DNA of 64,000 nucleotides from positions 124,001-188,000 of the forward strand of contig NZ_RXYB01000005.1 of assembly GCF_008086615.1 (NCBI RefSeq), read 5' to 3'. The position numbers and the translations under genes were made by a program. How positions within the stretch are numbered: the first letter of the stretch is position 1; every line of letters starts with the position of its first letter. This DNA is from Acetobacterium tundrae (GTDB taxonomy: Bacteria; Bacillota; Clostridia; Eubacteriales; Eubacteriaceae). The notes below the pieces were generated by a model, which was not told the DNA's origin, did no database searches, and worked only from the letters and a program-made list of their open reading frames with translations. This document shows, one piece after another, positions 1 to 9,045 of this stretch.

Positions 1-2
1 TT

Positions 3-3000
3 TTATCGATTGTGGTCATTATCGCATTGGGGATTTGTTTCTTTGTTGGGATCAAGTCAACCGGACCGAGCATGAAATACACCGTTGACCAATACTATAA
101 AAGTCAGCAGCTGATGGACATTCGCCTCGTCTCCACCTATGGTTTTCAAGATGCCGATGTGGAAGCTATTAAAAACACCCCGGGGGTGGATACGGTGATG
201 CCCAGTTATTCAGCCGATGCCATCATTGAGCGAGGCGAGGAACGACCGGTCATAAAACTCCTGGCCTTACAGGATAACCAAGAGCTGAATCAGCCCCTCC
301 TGATTGAAGGACGGATGCCGGAAAATGCTGGTGAAATTGTATTGGAAGAGCCCCGGGACGAAAAAAATGCGATGGTTTCCAATGAAGTTTATCAATTAGG
401 GGATACCATCAAGCTGTCTGCGGAAGCTGGAAATGACCCGTTGTCAGACTCCCTGAAAAATGACAGCTTCACGATTGTGGGCTTTGTAAGGTCACCTCAG
501 TATGTATCCATTGAACGGGGAAGCACAACCATCGGCAGCGGTAAGATTAGCTATTACGGTTTTGTGCCGGCAGCAGACTTCGCTTTTGAACGATACACCG
601 AGGTCTATGTTTTATCGACGGCCTCAGCCAACGGGATATCCGCATTTTCAAGTGAGTATTCGGATGCCGTGAGTGGTCTGAAGGATGCCTTTGCAGCATT
701 GGGGACTCAGCAGCTGGAAATAAATTATGCCGACATCATGGCTAAAGCCCAGGAAAAACTGGCCGAAGGCCGAAATAAATATAATGATGGCGTGACCCAA
801 TTTCAGGAAGGCATCGCTCAAGGGGAAACCAGTTTGGAAGATGCCAGAAATCAATTGCTTTCTGGAGAAGCATCATTAAATGCGGGCTGGAATGAGTATC
901 ATACTAAAATTGCCGACACTGAAGCCCAGCTGGCCGACGCTCAGAATCAGATTACCCAGGGAGCAGCCGACCTTGACCAGGGAGCGGTTACGTTGCAGCA
1001 ACAACTGGCGGCCGGTGAAGCCAAACTGGAAGCCGGCCGACAGGGTATCGCGCAATTAAAGGATGCCATCGCCCAAATGGAAGCCCAGGACCCATCCGGA
1101 CAATTGCCGGCCTTAGAAGCTCAGCTTGCCGCAGTTCAGACTCAGATAGCCCAGGGTGAAACCGGCCTGGCATCATTAGTAAGCGCCAGGTCCGGGGTGG
1201 AAGCCCGGATAGCCAGTCTGGATCCGGTCGCACCGGACTATTCAGCGCAGTTAGCCGCGCTGGAAGCCCAGTTGGCAGATATTGACAACCAAATCAGTGC
1301 TGTCAAGGAAGGGCTCACAACAGCCTATGCGGCGGAAGCACAAGTTCAAGCTGCCATCAATTCAATTGATGAATTCCAGGGGACCCTGGCCGGATTAAGA
1401 AATCAACTGACCCAGGCAGAAAACGAACTGGCATCCGGCGAAGCGGCGCTGTCACAGGGTGAAAATGACGGCTACAATAAACTGAACGCCGGGAAGGCTG
1501 CCCTGGAAGACAGCAAACAACAGCTGGCCGACGGCATCGTGGCTTTTGAAGCAGGTAAAGAAGATGGACTGAATACCCTGGCTTCGTCACGAACCCAATT
1601 GGATCAAGGCTGGGCATCATTAAATGAGGGGGAAGCCCAGCTGGAAGCACAAAAAGCAGCTGGCGAGACGGAACTTACCAACTCTGCACAAACGCTGGCA
1701 AAAGCGGAAGCCGATGTCGGAAATCTTGAGTTTGGGAAATGGTATGTTTTCAACCGTGACGACAATCCCGGCTATACCAGTTATGGAGAAGATGCCCAGC
1801 GAATCGACAATATGTCCGGTGTCTTTCCGCTATTCTTCTTACTCGTAGCGGCATTGGTTTCTTTTACAACCATGACACGAATGGTGGAAGAGCAGCGGAC
1901 TCAAATCGGAACTTTGAAAGCCCTGGGATATAAACATAGTCAAATTGCCTCGAAATTTATCATTTATGCCCTGCTGGCCGCTGTCATAGGCTCAGCAATC
2001 GGTTTGGTAGCCGGAATTAATACCCTGCCGTATCTAATCGCCGGTGCCTATGGACTCCTTTATCAAGTTCCAAGTTTGGTGATATCGCCGCCCTGGATTC
2101 CCATTATTATCAGTTGTTTAGTGGCTATTTTATGCACGGTTTCAGCGGCGCTGATAGTTAGCTATATTGAACTGAAAGAACAGCCGTCCGAATTGATGCG
2201 GCCGAAAGCACCAAAAATCGGAAAACGCATTTTCCTGGAGAAAATTCCCATTATTTGGAAACGCATGGGCTTTATTGAAAAAGTCACGGCTAGAAATTTA
2301 ATGCGCTACAAGGGCCGCTTTTTTATGACCGTTATCGGCATTGCGGGATGCACCGCCCTGATTCTTGCCGGCTTTGGGCTTCATGATGCCATTTTTTCCA
2401 TGATTCCACGGCAGTTTAACAACATCTCGGTCTATGATGGCTATATTGCTTTAAAAAATGAAGAAACACTGGCAGATAAGGCAGCATTCAAAGAACTGCT
2501 CAACAATGACAGCCGTTTCAGTGAAAACATGCTGGCGTATCAATCTAAAATGAAAATTGAAAAAGTCGGCGGTGATAACATTGAAAAGGCCGCTTATCTA
2601 TTTGTGCCTGAAACATCGGAAGCCATTAAAGACTTTATTCATCTTCAGAACCGACAATCAGGAGCAGCGATTGATCTAAATAAGGCCGGAGCCGTTATAT
2701 CGGAAAAAATCGCCAGTGATCTGGGACTTTCAGTGGGCGATACCATCCGGATTTACAATGATGATCAAAGCCATGAGGTGGTCCTGGGGGCCATCACCGA
2801 AAACTATCTGGAAAACTATATCTATCTATCACCGGAAGTCTATCAAGAGGTGTATGGTGAGCCCTTAAAAGTCAACATTGCTTATGTTAATATCCCTAAC
2901 ACATCGACTGATCTTGAAAATGCCATTGCCAAAGATTGGCTGGAAAAAGACGGGGTGGTGAATGTCAATTTCACCGGCAGTATTGTCAAATCAACGAATG

Positions 3001-3416
3001 ACAGCATGAGCAGCCTCAGCATTGTGGTGGTGGTGATGATTCTTTCAGCCGGGGCCTTAGCAACAGTGGTACTCTACAACCTCACCAACATTAACATTTC
3101 GGAACGGGTCAGGGAAATTGCCACCATCCGTGTGTTGGGATTTTACGATAGCGAGGTATACACCTACATCTTCCGGGAAAATATCGTGCTTTCATGCATT
3201 GGAATTTTTGTTGGATTGTTTCTGGGGGTGCTGCTTAACACCTTTATCATCAATACCGTGGAAACCGACATTGCCATGTTTGGGCGAGGCATCAACTGGA
3301 CGAGTTATCTGTATTCCATCCTATTTACCCTGGCGTTTACATTTATTGTTAATATTGTCATGACACCGATGATTAAACGCATCAGTATGGTGGAATCCCT
3401 GAAATCAATCGAATAA
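3..3416 (+). CDS. MacB/FtsX-type ABC transporter permease with long extracytoplasmic coiled coil (5' end outside window)
   Basis: The reading frame is open to the left edge, so the true start lies upstream; residue numbers here count from a GTG at 12. A hydrophobic N-terminal stretch is followed by a MacB-like extracytoplasmic region, then a long Ala/Gln/Glu-rich coiled coil (about residues 245-565) with repeated LxxGxxxL-type heptads. A first FtsX-type membrane core follows (about 595-720, with the typical FTTMTRMVEEQRTQIGTLKALG signature region), then a second membrane segment near 770-790, a second extracytoplasmic domain, and a second FtsX core (about 995-1130, with VREIATIRVLGF). This duplicated layout is that of large Firmicute permeases which work with a separate ATPase, presumably encoded upstream. 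The substrate is unknown; export, peptide resistance and cell-wall signalling are all possible. Family assignment is firm, function is not. Confidence 0.88.
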   Translation, partial: LSIVVIIALGICFFVGIKSTGPSMKYTVDQYYKSQQLMDIRLVSTYGFQDADVEAIKNTPGVDTVMPSYSADAIIERGEERPVIKLLALQDNQELNQPLLIEGRMPENAGEIVLEEPRDEKNAMVSNEVYQLGDTIKLSAEAGNDPLSDSLKNDSFTIVGFVRSPQYVSIERGSTTIGSGKISYYGFVPAADFAFERYTEVYVLSTASANGISAFSSEYSDAVSGLKDAFAALGTQQLEINYADIMAKAQEKLAEGRNKYNDGVTQFQEGIAQGETSLEDARNQLLSGEASLNAGWNEYHTKIADTEAQLADAQNQITQGAADLDQGAVTLQQQLAAGEAKLEAGRQGIAQLKDAIAQMEAQDPSGQLPALEAQLAAVQTQIAQGETGLASLVSARSGVEARIASLDPVAPDYSAQLAALEAQLADIDNQISAVKEGLTTAYAAEAQVQAAINSIDEFQGTLAGLRNQLTQAENELASGEAALSQGENDGYNKLNAGKAALEDSKQQLADGIVAFEAGKEDGLNTLASSRTQLDQGWASLNEGEAQLEAQKAAGETELTNSAQTLAKAEADVGNLEFGKWYVFNRDDNPGYTSYGEDAQRIDNMSGVFPLFFLLVAALVSFTTMTRMVEEQRTQIGTLKALGYKHSQIASKFIIYALLAAVIGSAIGLVAGINTLPYLIAGAYGLLYQVPSLVISPPWIPIIISCLVAILCTVSAALIVSYIELKEQPSELMRPKAPKIGKRIFLEKIPIIWKRMGFIEKVTARNLMRYKGRFFMTVIGIAGCTALILAGFGLHDAIFSMIPRQFNNISVYDGYIALKNEETLADKAAFKELLNNDSRFSENMLAYQSKMKIEKVGGDNIEKAAYLFVPETSEAIKDFIHLQNRQSGAAIDLNKAGAVISEKIASDLGLSVGDTIRIYNDDQSHEVVLGAITENYLENYIYLSPEVYQEVYGEPLKVNIAYVNIPNTSTDLENAIAKDWLEKDGVVNVNFTGSIVKSTNDSMSSLSIVVVVMILSAGALATVVLYNLTNINISERVREIATIRVLGFYDSEVYTYIFRENIVLSCIGIFVGLFLGVLLNTFIINTVETDIAMFGRGINWTSYLYSILFTLAFTFIVNIVMTPMIKRISMVESLKSIE

Positions 3417-3452
3417 ATTGGATAAAAACGATGATGGCTGTTTGACAGCCAG

Positions 3453-3485
3453 AGGTGGGAAATTAAATTTTCTCGCCTTTTTTTT
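3453..3485 (+). terminator. Intrinsic terminator after the permease gene
   Basis: The stem AGGTGGGAAA pairs with TTTTCTCGCCT, including G-U pairs, and runs into an eight-base T tract. It lies 37 bp past the permease stop codon. Confidence 0.75.
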
Positions 3486-3567
3486 GTTTGTCTGCCAGGT
3501 GTTTGATAAAAAAAGAAAATTTATTGCCGAAAAAGCCGTTAGCAATCGAGAAATATTTAAAAATTCC

Positions 3568-3596
3568 TTGAATTTAGTCACTTCAGTAGGTATAAT
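3568..3596 (+). promoter_or_regulatory. Sigma-A-type promoter for the first CHAP/ChW gene
   Basis: TTGAAT at 3568-3573 and a perfect TATAAT at 3591-3596 are separated by 17 bp. The predicted start of transcription gives a leader of about 85 nt before the gene at 3688. Confidence 0.7.
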
Positions 3597-3687
3597 AAAA
3601 AGAAATAATAAATTTACAAATAATATACAAAAATAATACGATTAATTTAAAATAGATGTCTGTAAAAAATAAAAGCAGGAGGTTGAA

Positions 3688-5118
3688 ATGATAGACTGGT
3701 TTTCTAAAAGGTTGGGTTGTTGTATTGTACTGCTCCTAGCGCTGGCAATTTTTCCGGTTGGGGTATTAGCCAATGATAATATTGTGACCCGAGAAATGCT
3801 GCCCGGGGATGTAGCTTCAGGAAATGTCAATATAAACGCTTTAGACGAAGAAAACGTGACGACTTCAAATAGTATCGAAGCGTCATCTTCATTTACGCCA
3901 CGGTTTACCGCACCGACTAGAGATAATGTCGATTATTATGAAAATAATCTTTATTATCAGAATGGTTACGGAATGCCGAACTGCACCGCCTATGCTTGGG
4001 GACGAGCCTATGAGCTATTGGGAAGGGTTCCGAATTTAAGCAAATATAATGCGAATCAATGGTGGGATTATAATTTGGATAATAGCATCTATGCCTATGG
4101 AAGCACGCCCAAGCTGGGGGCAATCGCCTGCTGGGGTGGCAGTGAGTGTGGACATGTTGCCGTTGTCGAGGCAATTTCAGGAAATAAAGTCACCATTTCA
4201 GAATCAAGCTGGAGTGGCTGTTTATTTGATAATGACACCTATACAGTCGGTTCAGAAAACGCCACATCGGTAGGAAATTTCCAGGGATATATCTATCTTG
4301 ACGACTTCTATACGGATACAACTCCGCCGACCATAGCCAATGCGCAGATTACCGATGTTGATGCTGAAGGCTTTACAGTAACCTGTAATGTTTCGGACAA
4401 TGAGTCGGGCATTGATTATGTGATGTTTCCGACCTGGACAGATGCGAATGGACAGGATGATATAACTTGGAATAAAGGAACAATTGATGGTGATACCGCT
4501 AAATGCCGAATATTATATAGCGATCATCATTATGAAAGTGGTGCCTATACGGTTCATATTTATGCCTATGATAAGGCCGGACTTAGCTCGGCAGTTCCAA
4601 TTGGAGCAATTGTAAAATCGATAGATAATAGTGCGCTAAAAAGTGTAAGTGCTTCTTATCAGACCCAAATTCAGGATATCGGCTGGCAGGAATTGAAGAA
4701 AAACGGCCAGATAAGCGGCACCTCAGGGCAGTCAAAACGTCTTGAAGGCATAAAAATCAATGTCGATAATCAAGGATACAATGTCGGGGTAGCATACAGT
4801 ACGCATATCGAGAATATTGGCTGGCAGGATTATGTGTCTAATGGAGATTTAAGCGGCACAGTAGGACAATGCCTGCGGCTAGAAGCGATCAAAATGAAGT
4901 TAACCGGCGCTGATGCCTCAAAATTTGATATTTATTATCGAGTTCATGCGGAAAACTTCGGCTGGTTGGATTGGGCCAAGAACGGTGAAGAATCAGGAAC
5001 GGCCGGTTATGGTTACCGGTTGGAAGCCATTGAGATTCAAATAGTGCCTCACGGTGATTCTGTTCCAGCCGATACGACACCAGTTGATGTGACCCAAACA
5101 TTTGTACAGAATGTTTAA
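3688..5118 (+). CDS. Secreted CHAP-domain protein with GBS-Bsp-like and ChW repeats
   Basis: The 476-residue product has a signal peptide with likely cleavage after VLA near residue 28. A CHAP amidase/peptidase domain follows (about 85-210), with the catalytic Cys in MPNCTAYAWGRAYE and the His in CGHVAVVE. Next come one GBS-Bsp-like repeat (about 217-305) and three ChW repeats (about 320-455), recognisable by the ENIGWQDYVSNG / GQ-LRLEAIK pattern. CHAP domains cleave peptidoglycan, and ChW repeats are clostridial surface modules, so a wall-remodelling enzyme is likely. AGGAGG at 3677-3682 fixes the start. The gene is a tandem paralogue of the next one. The catalytic residues are seen; the enzymatic role is inferred. 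Confidence 0.88.
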   Translation: MIDWFSKRLGCCIVLLLALAIFPVGVLANDNIVTREMLPGDVASGNVNINALDEENVTTSNSIEASSSFTPRFTAPTRDNVDYYENNLYYQNGYGMPNCTAYAWGRAYELLGRVPNLSKYNANQWWDYNLDNSIYAYGSTPKLGAIACWGGSECGHVAVVEAISGNKVTISESSWSGCLFDNDTYTVGSENATSVGNFQGYIYLDDFYTDTTPPTIANAQITDVDAEGFTVTCNVSDNESGIDYVMFPTWTDANGQDDITWNKGTIDGDTAKCRILYSDHHYESGAYTVHIYAYDKAGLSSAVPIGAIVKSIDNSALKSVSASYQTQIQDIGWQELKKNGQISGTSGQSKRLEGIKINVDNQGYNVGVAYSTHIENIGWQDYVSNGDLSGTVGQCLRLEAIKMKLTGADASKFDIYYRVHAENFGWLDWAKNGEESGTAGYGYRLEAIEIQIVPHGDSVPADTTPVDVTQTFVQNV

Positions 5119-5168
5119 GGCTTAGGCGTCATAACTTGTAACAGTCTTATTTCAAAAATAAATAAAAA

Positions 5169-5201
5169 AGGCAGTTTTCTTAAAAAGAAAGCTGCTTTTT
5201 T
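5169..5201 (+). terminator. Intrinsic terminator
   Basis: GCAG-TT-TTCTT and AAGAA-AG-CTGC form a hairpin followed by a T run, about 50 bp after the first CHAP gene. Confidence 0.75.
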
Positions 5202-5306
5202 ATTGCCTAAAATACTGAGAATATTACGAAATTAAACATTGCCAAAACAGCTTTCAGGGTGTAAAATTTATATTAACAAATTGTAAACAACTTTAGTACA
5301 AAAAAC

Positions 5307-5336
5307 TTACGATCGTTGCTTGTCAAGAAATCGTAA
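5307..5336. promoter_or_regulatory. Inverted repeat upstream of the second CHAP gene
   Basis: TTACGAT and ATCGTAA are exact inverted copies 16 bp apart, ending 23 bp before the start codon at 5360. The spacing suits an operator or a leader hairpin. No clear -35/-10 pair was recognised here. Confidence 0.3.
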
Positions 5337-5359
5337 AATATTAACAGCAGGAGGGGTAT

Positions 5360-7798
5360 ATGAAAAAATATTTTTTAAAAAGGACGTGTCTCTGTTTTGT
5401 TTTGATGCTATCTTTTGGATTTTTTTCGGTTACAGTATTTGCTGAAGAAGCTTCTGTTATAGAAGACAATCCAGTGACAAGCGATGTTAGCGAAGCATCG
5501 GGAAATGTGATTACCCGTGAAATGCTGCCAGGGGATACGGCTACGGATAAAGACAATGCAACAGTTTCGGCAGCGACAACGATTAAAGCGGCATCTTTGT
5601 TTCTGCCAAGGTTAACGGCACCGGGCACGGATAATTCATATTTCTATGCAAATAATATTTTTTATCAATCAGGTTACGGAATGCCGAACTGCACCGCCTA
5701 TGCCTGGGGAAGAGCCTATGAGCTGTTAGGGAGCAAACCCAATTTGAGCACCGGAAACGCCAACCAGTGGTGGGATTACAATTTGAGTAAAGGCATTTAT
5801 TCTTCCGGGAATACTCCCAAACTGGGCGCCATTGTCTGCTGGAATGGCAGTACCTGTGGTCATGTTGCCGTTGTTGAGGCAATTTCAGGAAACCAGGTTA
5901 CCATTTCAGAATCAGCATGGAGCGGTTTTCTATTTCGAAATTATTCATACACCATCGGATCTGAAGATTCATCATCCGTAGGAGGATTTCAGGGCTATAT
6001 TTATCTCGGCGATTTTGACGATACCCCGCCGATTGTTAATCCGCCGACGGATACGACCCCGCCGACGGTATCCAATACCCAGATTACGGATGTCAATGCC
6101 GAAGGATTTACGGTAACCTGCAATGTTTCCGATGATTCAGGTATCGATCGGGTCATGTTTCCAGCCTGGACGGAAGCAGGCGGTCAGGATGACCTGGTTT
6201 GGCAGAATGGAACCGTTAACGGCAATACTGCCAGCTGCCGGATTCTGTACAGCGACCATGGTAATCAAAGAGGAGCTTACATTGTTCATGTTTATGCCTA
6301 TGATAAAAACGGGCTTTGCACAACAGTTCCGACCGGAACAACCATTGATTCAACGCCTCCGACTATAACAGATGTGGAGGTTCTGAATGTGTCCTCTTTA
6401 GGCTATACGGTGAAATGCAAGGTAAGCGATGATTCAGGTATTGATCGGGTCCAGTTTCCAACCTGGACCAATGCCAACGGTCAGGATGATGTCGGTTTGA
6501 CATGGTATACGAGCATGACAACAAGCAGCGCAATTGAAGGGGATATCGTTAGTTATACAGTAAGGGATTGGGATCATAATTGTGAAAGAGGAGAATATTC
6601 GACCCATATCTATGTCTATGATAAGTTTGGAAATGTTACCTGTTATCCAGTAAGTGTTGATGTCGAAAATGATGGCAGTATTATTAAAAAAGAAGTGCTT
6701 AATGGCCATAAATACTTGCTTTTCAATGACGCTCTGACCTGGCCAGAAGCTGAGAAAGAAGCTGAGGCATTAGGTGGAAATCTAGTAACGATCACATCAC
6801 TGGAAGAGCAAGCATTAGTCAAAAGTATGGTCAGTAATGCAGGACGAGACAATTATTTTATTGGCGGGACCGATCAGGGACAGGAAGGCAATTATCGATG
6901 GGTTACCGGCGAGCCTTTCGGCATCACAAAATGGCTGCCAGGGCAGCCTGACAATAATAATGGCAACGAAAACTATCTTGAAATTTCAAAAACTGGTTAT
7001 TGGAATGACGTGAGCAACACCAGAATTGGTGGATATATTGTCGAAAAAGATTTGGGAGCCATAAATATCGATTCTTTTAGTGCGGATAAAGATTCTGGAC
7101 AGTATGCAAATACAAGCATCAATTTAACAGCACAAGCTAGTGGAGAAAATCCTCCCTATCAATATAAATTTTACGATCAATTAGGAAATACGACGACGGT
7201 TTTACAGGATTATTCGGATTCAAATACTGTAAATTTCAAACCGTCTGAAGCGGGAATTTATACATTGTCAGTTGACGTAAAAGATGCTGAAGGTCAAATC
7301 GTAACGAAAAGCATTGCTAATTATAACATTCAAAAAATGATCAGCTGTTCTTATCAAACCCATATCGAGGATTTTGGTTGGCAGAATGTTGTGTCTGATG
7401 GAAATTTGAGTGGCACAGTGGGACAAGCACTCCGGTTGGAAGCGATCAAAATTAATTTGGATAATCAGGGTTATAATGTCGGAATAGACTATAGCACCCA
7501 TATCGAGAATATTGGCTGGCAGGATTATGTATCTAACGGAAATTTAAGTGGCACAGTGGGACAAGCGCTGCGGCTGGAAGCGATTAAAATTAAATTATCT
7601 GGCGCTGATGCCGAAAAATTTGATGTTTATTATCGAGTCCATGCCGAGAATGTTGGCTGGATGGGCTGGGCAAAGAATGGTGAGCCCGCTGGAACCGCTG
7701 GTTTTTGCTACCGCTTGGAAGCCATTGAAATTCAAATAGTCCCCAAGGGAGAAGATGCCCCGGGAACGACAGCAACACCCTTTATTGCCAATGTCTAA
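5360..7798 (+). CDS. Secreted CHAP protein with C-type lectin-like, GBS-Bsp-like and ChW domains
   Basis: The 812-residue product has a signal peptide (cleavage after VFA, near residue 29) and a CHAP domain (about 95-215) with NCTAYAWGRAYE and CGHVAVVE. Two GBS-Bsp-like repeats follow (about 232-425), the first behind a DTTPPT linker. A C-type lectin-like domain (about 445-570) carries GGNLVTI, a QPDN sugar-type motif and YWNDV. A PKD-like segment (about 575-650) and three ChW repeats end the protein. It is like its upstream neighbour but with an extra GBS-Bsp repeat, a lectin and a PKD-like domain inserted before the ChW tail. The lectin may add glycan binding. AGGAGG at 5348-5353 supports the start. 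Confidence 0.88.
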   Translation: MKKYFLKRTCLCFVLMLSFGFFSVTVFAEEASVIEDNPVTSDVSEASGNVITREMLPGDTATDKDNATVSAATTIKAASLFLPRLTAPGTDNSYFYANNIFYQSGYGMPNCTAYAWGRAYELLGSKPNLSTGNANQWWDYNLSKGIYSSGNTPKLGAIVCWNGSTCGHVAVVEAISGNQVTISESAWSGFLFRNYSYTIGSEDSSSVGGFQGYIYLGDFDDTPPIVNPPTDTTPPTVSNTQITDVNAEGFTVTCNVSDDSGIDRVMFPAWTEAGGQDDLVWQNGTVNGNTASCRILYSDHGNQRGAYIVHVYAYDKNGLCTTVPTGTTIDSTPPTITDVEVLNVSSLGYTVKCKVSDDSGIDRVQFPTWTNANGQDDVGLTWYTSMTTSSAIEGDIVSYTVRDWDHNCERGEYSTHIYVYDKFGNVTCYPVSVDVENDGSIIKKEVLNGHKYLLFNDALTWPEAEKEAEALGGNLVTITSLEEQALVKSMVSNAGRDNYFIGGTDQGQEGNYRWVTGEPFGITKWLPGQPDNNNGNENYLEISKTGYWNDVSNTRIGGYIVEKDLGAINIDSFSADKDSGQYANTSINLTAQASGENPPYQYKFYDQLGNTTTVLQDYSDSNTVNFKPSEAGIYTLSVDVKDAEGQIVTKSIANYNIQKMISCSYQTHIEDFGWQNVVSDGNLSGTVGQALRLEAIKINLDNQGYNVGIDYSTHIENIGWQDYVSNGNLSGTVGQALRLEAIKIKLSGADAEKFDVYYRVHAENVGWMGWAKNGEPAGTAGFCYRLEAIEIQIVPKGEDAPGTTATPFIANV

Positions 7799-7804
7799 AA
7801 ACCA

Positions 7805-7840
7805 GGAAGGCGGAAATCAAAATTTTCCACCTTCTTTTTC
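7805..7840 (+). terminator. Intrinsic terminator
   Basis: GAAGGCGGAAA pairs with TTTCCACCTTC (one mismatch) and is followed by a T-rich tract, seven bases after the second CHAP gene. Confidence 0.75.
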
Positions 7841-7899
7841 TTTTAATTTAATTCTTTTCATGTTAGAATGAATTCAATTAAATGTGATACCGTTTACCT

Positions 7900-8006
7900 G
7901 ACAGAAAAGAAATTCTGATTTGGAAGGGATGAGTTCAAAACTAAAAACCTGTGAGAACAGGTGATTTTGCTTACAACCTTCCTATTCTAAAACAGGAAGG
8001 TTTTTT
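7900..8006 (+). promoter_or_regulatory. Attenuator or riboswitch-like leader of the ABC importer operon
   Basis: The leader ends in a strong terminator at 7975-8006: AACCTTCCT, a 10-nt loop, AGGAAGGTT, then T6. Upstream is a small hairpin (ACCTG/CAGGT, 7947-7962) and, before that, GGAAGGG at 7922-7928, which can pair with the CCTTCC of the terminator's 5' arm as an antiterminator. The importer's first codon follows 53 nt after the T run, so the terminator sits before the operon rather than after a gene. The layout suits transcription attenuation. I compared it mentally with TPP, SAM, fluoride, guanidine and preQ1 consensus features and found no match. Confidence 0.5.
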
Positions 8007-8058
8007 ACTGGAGACTAACAGTATCAAATAAGAATTTAAGGAAAAGGATGAAAAGAAA

Positions 8059-9045
8059 ATGAAAAATAAGAAATGGATGGTATTACTTGGTTGTTTGCTG
8101 GTGCTTTGCTTCGGCTTAACCGCCTGTCAGTCAAAACCGGCAGAACCGCAAACTGTCAAGGTTGCTGCACTTGCCGGACCGACTGGTATGGGCATGGCGG
8201 AAATGATTGCCAATGGAGCAGATCTTGGAACAAATGTAACCACTGAATTTACCGTATCCAGCGCACCGGATCAAGTAACGGCGGGCGTCATTAGCGGAGA
8301 CTTCCAAATTGCTGCCCTGCCAACAAATTCAGCGGCGGTGCTATACAATAAAACCGAAGGCAAAGTTATTCTGGGTGCAGTCAACACCTTAGGCGTGCTT
8401 TACGTGGTAGCGGACCAATCGGAAGGAATCGCGTCGATAGCAGATCTTAAAGGAAAAACAATTGTCGCCAGCGGACAGGGTTCAACGCCTGAATATGTAC
8501 TGAATTATCTTTTAGCAAAGAACGGCCTGACACCAGGGGTGGATGTAACCATTAACTGGGTAGCTGAACATAGTGAAGCAGTCACGCAATTGGCTTCCGG
8601 CGCAGCAACGATTGCCATGATACCGGAACCTTTCGTTACCACGATTGAATCAAAAAAAGCGAATATTGTAACAGCAGTCGATGTGACAAAAGCCTGGGCC
8701 GATGCCAACAATGGCTCACAATTAGAAATGGGTTGTGTGGTTGTCAATAAAGAATGGGCTGAGGCCAATCCTAAACTGGTCGAAAAATTTATGGCAGCTT
8801 ACGAAAAATCGGTAAAAGATGTCAATGATAATCCCGCCGATGGTGCTAAGAACATTGTCACAGCTGGCGTTATGGCTGATGCGACGCTGGCGGAAAAAGC
8901 AATTCCAAACTGTAATATTGTATATATTTCGGCCGCTGATGCAAAAGCATCGCTGAGTTCATATTATACTATCCTAGCCGGATTTGATCCAAAATCCATT
9001 GGAGGGAAAGTTCCTGGCGATGATTTCTACGAAATTGCAAAATAA
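8059..9045 (+). CDS. ABC importer substrate-binding lipoprotein, NMT1/SsuA-like
   Basis: The 328-residue protein has a lipoprotein signal ending in the lipobox LTAC (Cys near residue 23). The rest matches the periplasmic-binding fold of NMT1/THI5/SsuA-type proteins, with a GLTPGVDV-type linker and an AMIPEPFVTTIESKKAN stretch typical of that family. Such proteins deliver thiamine precursors, sulfonates, nitrate or related small molecules. The substrate cannot be told from sequence alone. It is the first gene of a three-gene importer and lies directly behind the attenuator-like leader. Confidence 0.85.
   Translation: MKNKKWMVLLGCLLVLCFGLTACQSKPAEPQTVKVAALAGPTGMGMAEMIANGADLGTNVTTEFTVSSAPDQVTAGVISGDFQIAALPTNSAAVLYNKTEGKVILGAVNTLGVLYVVADQSEGIASIADLKGKTIVASGQGSTPEYVLNYLLAKNGLTPGVDVTINWVAEHSEAVTQLASGAATIAMIPEPFVTTIESKKANIVTAVDVTKAWADANNGSQLEMGCVVVNKEWAEANPKLVEKFMAAYEKSVKDVNDNPADGAKNIVTAGVMADATLAEKAIPNCNIVYISAADAKASLSSYYTILAGFDPKSIGGKVPGDDFYEIAK

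Noticed and set aside
3418-3636. 72-codon open frame after the permease gene
   Set aside because: It has no ribosome site, runs through a terminator and a promoter, and resembles no protein.
7900-8006. TPP riboswitch
   Set aside because: The conserved CTGAGA and ACCTGATCTGG-type boxes are absent.
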